NCBI RefSeq assembly: GCF_020283565.1
Contig: NC_060060.1
Coordinates: 31,496,001 to 31,560,000 of the forward strand
Length of the DNA stretch: 64,000 bases
Direction: 5' to 3'
Source: Trifolium pratense
Lineage: Eukaryota; Streptophyta; Magnoliopsida; Fabales; Fabaceae
Position 1 is the first letter of the stretch, and each line of letters begins with the position of its first letter. Under the pieces are notes generated by a model. That model did not search any database. It was not told the origin of the DNA and saw nothing but the letters and a program-made list of their open reading frames with translations. Below are positions 21,190-30,739 of this stretch, in pieces. The position numbers were made by a program, and so were the translations under genes.

Positions 21190-21345
21190 TTTTTTGTTTT
21201 TCACCACCAGTTTAATCTGGTTTGAGGGTCAGTTCTGGCATCAAGTGGTTGCAGCCCCCTCCCGATCACAGTTGCGGGGGATCGAACCGTGGTCCTCCCT
21301 ACCAAGTTCAGCGCCAATCACCGCTGAACCAACTAATAATTGTGC
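21190..21345 (-). mobile_element. tRNA-derived SINE (156 bp)
   Basis: Read on the minus strand, it has a perfect pol III box A, tggttcagcgg, then about 35 bases later a box B, ggttcgatccc. It ends in an A-rich tail (gaaaaacaaaaaaag). A 14-bp target duplication flanks it: taccgctattatct (21176-21189) and taccgctactatct (21346-21359), one mismatch. All SINE hallmarks are present. It lies at the left edge of the first duplicated TBP block. Confidence 0.85.
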
Positions 21346-21672
21346 TACCGCTACTATCTTTCATTACACTAACTTTGGTCGTTTAAAATAAAATAATAAT
21401 GTCATCTCATCTAAAATCTCTTGAATTGTTGATAAATTAATTTATTGAAAGGGAAACATCAAGATTTGATTAAAAAATTTATTTAAAAAAAAGGCAAAAC
21501 AAGATTTGATTAAAAAAAGATTTGTTTTTTTTAAGAAAACTTAAGATATATTATTGCATCAAATCAGAAAGATTTGATTATCACAAGATTTGATTAAAAC
21601 AAGATTTCTTTTATTTTTTGGGACATTATCACACAGAAAGCTCAACACCTAACTCAATCCAATTCAAATGCC

Positions 21673-21680
21673 TATAAATA
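21673..21680 (+). promoter_or_regulatory. TATA box of chimera 1 (TBP-derived promoter)
   Basis: TATAAATA, preceded by the same cacctaactc/caattcaaatgcc context as the TBP gene. It is followed about 100 bases later by the shared leader phrase ctccaaaaatcaaggtctg. Matching boxes lie at 28055-28062 and 37018-37025. The leader is probably spliced, as a tattag acceptor precedes the ATG. Confidence 0.6.
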
Positions 21681-22065
21681 CAAATACCTCTTTATTTATC
21701 TCTCATCTTTCTCCTCAACCTATAAAATAATCATCTTTTCAAATTCCTCGCGCTCTATTTTTCCAGAGACACAAACCCTAATTTTTCTCTCCAAAAATCA
21801 AGGTCTGATTCTGATTTATCTAAATCATCATTCATATATACATACATAAATACCTAATTTTGAGAAAACTTTTGTGATTTCAATTAGATTCATGAAAATT
21901 GAAAACCCTATTTCTTCAATTGATTTCTGATTTTTTAAACCTAAATTGATCGTTTTTGTGATGAGATGAAAGTGAATAATTAATTATGAAGATGGTATTT
22001 TATTTTTTGTTGATGATTGATTAAGCTTAATTTAATTTGTTGTTTATAATAATATATTAGGGTAG

Positions 22066-23194
22066 ATGGCTGATCAAGTATTGGAAGGGAGCCAACCTGT
22101 AGATCTAAAGAAGCATCCTTCTGGGATTGTGCCTACAATTCAGTGAGTATCTAAACTATTAGTTAATATATATGTTATTTCTTAATCAAGTGTTTTATTG
22201 TTAAAAAATAGTAACTAATTATTGTTTGATGGGTATGGATAAATATTAGGTTTTGTTTGTTTCATTTAATAACAATTGGAGAATTTTGAGTTATGGGTTT
22301 ACTCTTTTTTTGGGTGAGATTATAAGTGAACTGAAATTGTTAGTATCCAATAGAAGAGTCCATGGACATGTATGATGATATTATAGACAATACTTGATAC
22401 TTTAACTCACCTTGATTGTTACCTTGTGATTTTTCATGGAGATAATCAATGATGGATTTACCTGGATTGAGGCTAAAATTTTATTTTTCAATGTCTTTTT
22501 CTTTTACATTGTATATAGCTAAGTGGCCGTTGGAGAGGCTATTGTTTGTATCCTTATTTATGCTTATTTGTTGTGTCCGGGTTGAGTTTTAATGTATTTG
22601 TTGGTTGCTGATTTCACAATGATTGTAGCAAGTTCATTAATTACTATACGCGGCCCATAAATAGTAGATTGTCATCTTAAGTGTATTTAGTGTACAGATA
22701 AGATGGTAGATTCTCATCTTAAGTCCATTAATTACTATACGTGGCCAATAAAAGATGGTAGATTCTCATCTTAAGTGTATTTAGTGTACGGATAAGATTT
22801 TTAGAAATCATTGTACAAAGAGTCCAACAGACAGGCGTTAGCCTTACAACATCTATTAATTTTGCTTTTAGTTATCACGTGCTTTGTATATCAGATAGCT
22901 TCCCCCCCCCCCCCCCCCCCTATTTACTTTAGCATAAACTAATTACGATGTGTTTTTACTTTCAGAAATATTGTTTCAACAGTCAATTTGGATGCTAAGT
23001 TGGATCTCAAAGCAATTGCTCTCCAAGCTCGTAATGCAGAGTACAATCCCAAGGAGGAAGAAGAAGATGATTCAATTGAGGATGTGTTGGCTGATATAGA
23101 AGAAGATGAAAGATTAAGGAGGAAGAAGAAGAGGGTTCGTTACATTGAAGATTTATACAGAGTTACAGTTCCTATAGTTAATTATAAGAAATAG
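22066..23194 (+). CDS. Chimera 1: TBP N-terminus fused to gene 1 C-terminus
   Basis: Two exons, 22066-22142 and 22966-23194, joined by a GT-AG intron in the same place and phase as TBP intron 1. The 306-nt frame gives 101 codons. Residues 1-55 are TBP ('[20 protein letters not shown]' to 'ARNAEYNPK'), 56-60 are a junction EEEED, and 61-101 are the gene 1 tail ('[20 protein letters not shown]' onward to 'IVNYKK'). The TBP part stops before the DNA-binding saddle, so TATA binding is not expected. The gene has a TBP-type promoter and a gene 1-type 3' flank, so transcription is plausible. Function is unknown; a basic/acidic tailed TBP fragment could act as a decoy for TBP N-terminal partners (inference). 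Confidence 0.7.
22903..22920 (+). repeat. Poly-C tract in the chimera 1 intron
   Basis: An uninterrupted run of about 18 C near the 3' end of intron 1. The equivalent place is a run of about 10-11 C in chimera 2 (29503-29513) and a run of T in the TBP gene (38225-38234). A homopolymer of this kind is prone to slippage and to sequencing error. Confidence 0.8.
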
Positions 23195-24109
23195 GTTACA
23201 TTAATAACTGACTTGTGTTAGAAGCTAACTTAATTAGTTAGCTATATGCTGAAATATTATGTTTAATCTTTTAATCTTTCTCTATTTTTTTGTTTTGATA
23301 TAAACACTATATTTGATTTTTTGGTAAAGATTTATGTTGCTAATTATTCGAGTTATCTGAGTACAAAGATAGAGAGAACCAAATTGTTTAGGTTATCATT
23401 GAATATGAGTGGGGAACAAAATTTTGTTTTCAGTCTAGTGTTATGTATAATTTACTACCAGTGTGTGAGGTAGGGTTTGGAGACTCAAATTTTTGGCTGT
23501 ATTTCTTATTATTCTTCTAAGTTCAAATCACGGATAGTTGCAGACCACGATTGCATGTAATTCTTTGTAAGAAACCCGATTTGAAATATGATCAGTACAA
23601 AGAATCAAGGTAAATGTGCTTCAGATGTCACTAATTGGTATTTTTAAATGCAGTGAGTCAATTTACATCTTGCTGGCACCAAGGTTTAACTTCGGCTTAA
23701 TTGCCATGGATTCGCGCACTAATCGCATGTTTGAAGGATTAGCAAGGCAATAGTATTCTTGGTTCAAGGTCAAGTTCAAGAAATCATAATACTATAGTTT
23801 TTGTAAGAACTATTGTAACATAAAGCAATGATGTGTACTACTCATAGCTTTCTTTATTCAAGTCGTTAACAGCGTTTCCAGTTTTTTAGACTTATAAAGT
23901 AGCAATCCTATATTCAATTCTTAAAAAAATACGCATGCATTATCCTTCGATAAATAGCAGATTAATACCATGAAAAAACAATAAAAAATCGGTATCCGAG
24001 ACACTGGATTTCTCAAAAGCATGTCTAATTTGCAATTTTTTTACCATTTCACTGTCATACAAGAGAAAGTAACTACTGTGAGCAAGAGTTTTAGAAAACA
24101 AGATTAAAA

Positions 24110-24246
24110 GCTTCAATGCTCGAGACGGAAGACATATTCTGTCAGTTGTTGCAATTTACGGGGGTCTAGTTTCTGCTCTGTCACAACAGGTTGCTTCTTC
24201 ACAGTAAGCATCCAAGAGACATAGTCCAACCTTGCTGTAGCGAATC
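24110..24246 (-). pseudogene. CSN8 exon 5 copy, frameshifted (block 2)
   Basis: Matches CSN8 exon 5 (16721-16860) including the attcg/atgtg start, the 'TVKKQPVVTEQKLDP' coding region and the end region, but lacks seven bases (gtggact on the minus strand) after 'LQQGW', which breaks the frame. No other CSN8 exons follow, because similarity to the CSN8 locus stops at about 24744 inside the old intron 4. Non-functional. Confidence 0.8.
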
Positions 24247-24744
24247 TGCAATCATACAATCAAACAGTCTTTAATGATATCACAGAGAGGTGGTTGATGA
24301 AATTTAATGCTTGATGAATTTTTCAAAAGCCAGCAAAAATAAGACTACACTGGCAGAGGTTTCAGTTTCTAAGATAACTGTAAGTAATTGACATGTTCAC
24401 CTCTAGCCAGCAAGATTCACCACAACTAGTACATTGAATCAGTGCTGCTGTTGCTGCAATTTGACAACAATATGTGCTAAAACGAGCATTGTGAATTTGT
24501 GAAACAACAGCGGTTTGTCATAATTCCGTTACATTATAACCGTTATTTGACAACACTGATTAACTATCAAGAGACAATAATCATGTTGGCTTGGGCTTCG
24601 AGTATAATTTTTGAGAAGTTTCCAATTAGTACTCTTTCTAGGAGAGGAAAAAGTTAAAACTAGTAATATTTGATAATGCAGAGAAGTTGTAATCTTCAAT
24701 TAATTTTTAAATTACTTTTGGTTCCTTTATCAGCTATCAGCTAT

Positions 24745-25300
24745 GTATCAATTAGTTTGTTTAGCCAGTCCTACCTAGAGGGAGGACAAAGTTTGGTCGT
24801 TGTTAAAAGATGACATCAGAATTTTCCATGTAAACTAAATTAGTTAAAGACATTAAAGAAATCCTGAATACCACTACTAATCCATATTGATTTATTATGT
24901 TTGAAGAGAAAAATCATGAAAATTAGGGTAGCATTTAAAAAGTAGAATTTAAACATATGGTAAGTGGGTTTATGCATTATCCACGCTTCAAGTCTAAGTG
25001 GGCTCTTGCCTGATGGGCGTGTTAGAAATAATATAAAATTATTGATATGACTCTATCCTAACAGCTTAACCTTTTGGGATAATCGGTTATTTGACAACTT
25101 AAGACCTCTTTTCTATTTCTTCATTCACTCATTAATTCTACTAAACATATATACGACACATTTGTTTTGTAGTTCCGTTATTCCCGGTCTCTGTCCGTCT
25201 TGTGCAGAGACTGATTATTATTAATAATATATTTTGCCGATAAAAAAATAAAATTTAATTCATGCTATACAACGGATGAGTGTCATAAGTCATAACACTT
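24745..25300. other. Unique joint region with possible LTR fragment
   Basis: Sequence between two duplicated segments of block 2 with no counterpart in the parent loci. From 25020 it begins tgttagaaataatataaaat and contains 'cttttgggataatcggttat', phrases I associate with plant Copia-type LTR starts. It continues to about 25250, but there is no second LTR, primer site or terminal duplication. The LTR reading is tentative. Confidence 0.35.
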
Positions 25301-25874
25301 GCAAAAAGAAAGTAATAGAATAATTTTATTAAGAGTAGAATAACAGAAAACTATAAACTACAAGTTATCATCTACATGAAGCAAATCAAACGAATCATAA
25401 ATTAATCAAAACACATTATAGGCCAAAGAAATTATAGAAATAAATTACATTAAATTATAATAATCAAACGGGAAAAACTTTAAAGCTATTTACAAAAGCA
25501 AAAACTGTGACAAAAAAGGTTGGAAGAAAGAAAGTGTGGAGGTTGGGCTGAGAGTGTGTATTAGCAAAAGATATAACTCAGATGCCTCACCCTCATTTGA
25601 TTAACTTTACAGTTTGCAAGTTGTTCCACAAATGTATTTTTTCTTCCAATGGAAGTAAGCAAAAAAAAAGTTTTCCAAAAAACCACATTTGACTATGGAG
25701 TTAACAATTTGTTGAGACTCCTTTGACAGCAATTGTAAATTCAGTATCTCCGTATCTCCTCCAACTATTTTTTCCTATACTCATTTCTTCTTAAAATTAA
25801 TCGAAGAAATGAGAGTCGAGGAAAAAATTAAGTGAAAATTAAGGACATTTGATGGTGTCAACACAAGAATGATA

Positions 25875-25961
25875 TTACACACTCAATCCATCGAATCCAC
25901 ACTGCTTGTAAGTTAGAGATTGCTTTCTTGGACTGATCGCTATAGCACAATCCACGGAAAC
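25875..25961 (-). pseudogene. Orphan copy of NHL exon 2
   Basis: 87 bases reading 'VSVDCAIAISPRKQSLTYKQ' then 'CGFDGLSV' and TAA on the minus strand, with a cctgtg/cacag acceptor just before it. It appears identical in protein to exon 2 of the NHL gene at 42199-42285. No NHL exon 1 lies upstream on the minus strand within block 2, where chimera 2 and other DNA follow instead, so the exon cannot be used as it stands. Confidence 0.85.
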
Positions 25962-26294
25962 CTGTGTATTATAGTTCACCATCGTTAATTGAACGGTAAA
26001 ACATAGCTTAGTTAAAACAAAACTTGATTAGTGCTCTCTCCGTACTAAAATATAAGTAAAATATGGTCAACAAAAGCGGATGTATTTGGTCCAAATTTTT
26101 AACCAAATACATCAAGTTTATTTGACTCATTTTTGCTTATATTTTGAGACGAAAGGAGTAATATTTAACAAGATAGATGATAGATAAAGAAGGTTCTATC
26201 AAAAAATAAAAATAAATAGGAAGGTGGTGTAAATAGTAACTTAAAGGGTACAGTTTCATTTCTTAAAATACCGTGAAGAAGATGGGTAGGGAGT

Positions 26295-27218
26295 AGGAGG
26301 TGTCAAAATGGATGGATTGGATTGCTAATTTATGGATCAAAGTAATCCATTATCCAATCCTTTTTTTTTAACAATAAATGCAGGTGATGGTGGTCGCCGG
26401 TCAACAACCGGTCAACTACGGACCTCCGGCGCCGGTGCGGCGGTCCACAGCGATAGACCCAAACTTTCCGGCGACATGTGGCGGTGGTACGGTGGCGGTG
26501 CTCTGGCGGCCGGCCAACACCGTCCACCACTTTTTTATTTTAATTTAATAATAAATATAATAGAATATTTAAATTATTATTTTATTTTGAGAGTTAAAAA
26601 AACTGTTTTTTTATTTACAAATTCTGTTTTTTTTTTAATAAAAAATTCTGATTTTTTTTATAATAAAAATCAGTACTTTATTTTAAAAAAAATAGTTTTA
26701 AAATTACCCATTTTTTAAATAATAGAAAATGTTTTAATTTGTTAAGAAAAAAAAGAAATTGCTTTAAAATAATAGTTTTATTAACACTTTAGTGGTATTT
26801 TTTACCTTTTTTTTTAATTTATTAACGGTAGCAACACTTTATTAGTCAAAAACAGTACTAATATTTTAGTGGTCATTTTTTAACTTTTTATTTTTTGAAT
26901 TTTTACTTTTCTAAAAAAAGTGGTGATCCATTGGATTTAAAATTAATAATAATCAATTATTCTTTGGATTTTAAAATATAACTGGATGGATTGGATCCAT
27001 CCATTTAATTAAATTCATTTAATTAAATGAAATTCATTTAATTAAATGGATGAATTGGATCCATTAATTAACTAATTTTTTTACTTATGAATGGATTGAA
27101 TGAGATTAGTGAATGAATTGGATGAATAATGGAATCAACCCTTGATTTAAGAAAAATGAGAAAAAAAGTGATAAAAAATTAAAGAGAATCCATATTCAAT
27201 TTTGACGAATCTAGGAAA
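26295..27218. mobile_element. Insertion with GC-rich core, absent from the sister locus
   Basis: Compared with 42421-42510, where gggtagggagta runs straight into aaaaatgcatgttcacatt, block 2 carries about 920 extra bases between the same two phrases. The insert starts near taggaggtgtcaaaatgg and ends near caattttgacgaatcta, imperfect inverted ends of hAT-like style. It holds repeated ggatggattggat phrases near both ends. Its centre (26388-26515) is a GC-rich stretch in otherwise AT-rich DNA that encodes no recognised domain on either strand. No clean target duplication was seen. Confidence 0.6.
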
Positions 27219-28452
27219 TAAAAATTGCAGGTTCACATTACCATAAGATGATGCAACTGTTACCACCACATGTGCCCCCACAAAGAGGATAGTCGCATAC
27301 TCACATGGTGAAGACTTTCCTTGTCCTAAAAAGTTTAAAAATATTTGTTTGACATTTGTATGTTTTGTTTTGGTATATTCTAACTTGATTTTTTTTAAGT
27401 TACATAAAATGTGCTTTGTTTAATCTAACGATCACAAAATAGAAGTAAACTATTTTTGCCATCCTACTAATTACTTGCACGCTTTATTACGCATATGCTA
27501 CTTAAGTTGCAGATGTTATAAAATCAGAAATTTCGTGAAAAAATATCGTCCGCGACTTAAGTAGCGGACAATATTTGAGTAACCAGTAGAATGACAAGAG
27601 TAACTCCCAAATAAAAACTTATAGTATCAATATAGATGAAATTGAATCTGGATTATCTATAGTTATGAGAGGAGACATGTTCACGAATTAAGTCCAAAAG
27701 TCAAGCCAAAAACTTCAAACTCTAAACTGCAAACCCTTTAGGTCCAAACCAGTCCGACGCTCGGCCATATTTCTAACTTTGTCCGTTTAAAAAAATAATA
27801 ATGTTATCTCATCTAAAATCTCTTGAATTGTTCATAAATTAATTTAATGAAAGGGAAACATCAAGATTTGATTAAAAAATTTATTTAAAAAAAAGGTAAA
27901 ATAAGATTTGATTAAAAAAAGATTATTATTTATTTAAGGAAACTTAAGATATATTATTGCATCAAATCAGAAAGATTGATTATCACAAAGATTTGATTAA
28001 AACAAGATTTCTTTTATTTTTTTGGGCATTATCACACAAAAAGCCCAACACGCCTATAAATACCGAAGACCTCTTTATTTTTCTCTCATCTTTCTCCTCA
28101 ACCTATAGAATAATCATCTTTTCAAATTCTTCGCGCTCTATTTTTCAAAGACTCCAACCCTAATTCTTCTCTCCAAAAATCAAGGTCTGATTCTGATTTA
28201 TCTAAATCATCATTCCTATATTATATACATACATAAATACCTAATTTTGAGAAAACTTTTGTGATTTCAATTAGATTCATGAAAATTGAAAACCCTATTT
28301 CTTCAATTGATTCCTGATTTTTTAAACCTAAATTGATCGTTTTTGTGATGAGATGAAAGTGAATAATTAATTATGAAGATGGTATTTTATTTTTTGTTGA
28401 TGATTGATTAAACTTAATTTAATTTGTTGTTTATAATAATATATTAGGGTAG

Positions 28453-29718
28453 ATGGCTGATCAAGTATTGGAAGGGAGCCAACCTGTAGATCTAAAGAAG
28501 CATCCTTCTGGGATTGTGCCTACAATTCAGTGAGCATCTAAACTATTAGTTAGTTAATATATATGTTATTTCTTAATCAAGTGTTTTATTGATAAAAAAT
28601 AGTAACTAATTATTGTTTGATGGGTATGGATAAATATTAGGTTTTGTTTGTTTCATTTAATAATAATTGGAGAATTTTGAGTTATGGGTTTACTCTTTTT
28701 TTGGGTGAGATTATAAGTGAACTGAAATTGTTAGTATCCAATTGAAGAGTCCATGGACATGTATGATGATATTATAGACAATACTTGATACTTTAACTGA
28801 CCTTGATTGTTACCTTGTGATTTTTCATGGAGATAATCAATGATGGATTTACCTGGATTGAGGCTAAAATTTTATTTTTCAATGTCTTTTTCTTTTACTT
28901 TGTATATAGCTAACTGGCCGTTGGAGAGGCTATTGTTTGTATCCTTATTTATGCTTATTTGTTGTGTCCGGGTTGAGTTTTAATGTATTTGTTGGTTGCT
29001 GATTTCACAATGATTGTAGCAAGTTCATTAATTACTATACGCGGCCCATAAATAGTCGACAAATCACGTGGTTTAAAGATGGTAGATTCTCATCTTAAGT
29101 GTATTTAGTGTACGGATAAGATGGTAGATTCTCATCTTAAGTCCATTAATTACTATACGGGGCCAATAAAAGATGGTAGATTCTCATCTTAAGTGTATTT
29201 AGTGTACGGATAAGATTTTTAGAAATCATTGTACAAAGAGTCCAACAGACAGGGGTTAGCCTAATAGTCAAAGGTAGAAAGAAATTCAGAAAAACTTGTC
29301 TTTAGACGTAATTTGCGATAAGAAGTTATTCCGTTGCTTGAATCATTTTACTAATTGCCACCAAATTGTGAAAGGCCGTTTTTGTTGTTTACTTCATTTT
29401 ACATTACAACATCTATTAATTTTGCTTTAGTTATCATGTGCTTTGAATTTTGGAACATGTATTAAATTTTCTTCTCTTTAGAATGGTATATCAGATAGCT
29501 TCCCCCCCCCCCCTTCTATTTACTTTAGCATAAACTAATTACTATGTGTTTTTACTTCCAGAAATATTGTTTCAACAGTCAATTTGGATACTAAGTTGGA
29601 TCTCAAAGCAATTGCTCTCCAAGCTCGTAATGCAGAGTACAATCCCAAGGAGGAAGAAGAAGATGATTCAATTGAGGATGTGTTGGCTGATATAGAAGAA
29701 GATGAAAGAAAAGATTAA
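28453..29718 (+). pseudogene. Chimera 2: TBP/gene 1 fusion with premature stop
   Basis: Exons 28453-28529 and 29562-29718 have the same structure as chimera 1. A five-base insertion (aaaag) after GAT GAA in the gene 1 part changes AGA TTA AGG to AGA AAA GAT TAA, so the protein ends after 77 residues ('IEEDERKD'). The basic RLRRKKKR cluster and the conserved '[11 protein letters not shown]' end are lost. The TATA box at 28055-28062, the leader and the splice sites are still present, so a shortened TBP N-terminal peptide could still be made. It is most simply a decaying sister of chimera 1. Confidence 0.75.
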
Positions 29719-30739
29719 GGAGGAAGAAGAAGAGGGTTCGTTACATTGAAGATTTATATAGAGTTACAGTTCCTATAGTTAATTATAAGAAATAGGTTAC
29801 ATTAATAACTGACTTGTGTTAGAAGCTAACTTAATTAGTTAGATGCAGGTTCCATACAAAATGTAATATTCAGATACTTTACAATAGCTATATTCTGAAA
29901 TATTATGTTTAATCTTTTAATCTTTCTCTATTTTTTTGTTTTGATATAAACACTATATTTGATTTTTTGGTAAAGATTTATGTTGCTAATTGTTCGAGTT
30001 ATCTGAGTACAAAGATAGAGAGAACCAAATTGTTTAGGTTATCATTGAATATGAGTGGGGAACAAAATTTTGTTTTCAGTCTAGTGTTATGTATATTACT
30101 ACCTGTGTGTGAGGTAGGGTTTGGAGACTCAAATTTTTGGGTGTATTTCTTATTATTCTTCTAAGTTCAAATTATGGATAGTTGCAGACCACGATTGCAT
30201 GAAATTCTTTGCAAGAAACCCGATTTGAAATATGATCAGTACAAAGAATCAAGGTAAATGTGCTTCAGATGTCACTAATTGGTATTTTTAAATGCAGTGA
30301 GTCAATTTACATCTTGTTGGCACCATGGTTTAACTTCGGCTTAATTGCCATGGATTTGCGCACTAATCGCATGTTTGAAGGATTAGCAAGGCAATAGTAT
30401 TCTTGGTTCAAGGTCAACAAATCATAATACTATAGTTTTTGTAAGAACTATTGTAACATAAAGTAATGATGTGTACTACTCATAGCTTTCTTTATTCAAC
30501 TCGTTAACAGCGTTTCCAGTTTTTTAGACTTATAAAGTAGCAATCCTATATTCAATTCTTAAAAAAATACGCAAGCATTATCCTTCGATAAATAGCAGAT
30601 TAATACCATGAAAAAAACAATAAAAAATCAGTATCCGAGACACTGGATTTCTCAAAAGCATGTCTAATTTGCATTTTTTTACCGTTTCACTGTCATACAA
30701 GAGAAAGTAACTACTGTGAGTAAGAGTTTTAGAAAACAA

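Larger units (their letters stand above)
21361..27690. repeat. Duplicated block 2 (TBP 5' part + gene 1/CSN8 3' part + NHL exon 2 region)
   Basis: A mosaic of three segments. 21361-23053 parallels the TBP promoter, leader and exons 1-2 (compare 36818-38372). 23069-24744 parallels the gene 1 tail, its 3' flank and CSN8 exon 5 (compare 15560-17390). 25300-27690 parallels the DNA downstream of TBP, including NHL exon 2 (compare 41590-42815), interrupted by an insertion at about 26295-27218. Edges are approximate, read by eye from shared phrases. The order shows at least two rearrangements. Confidence 0.8.
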
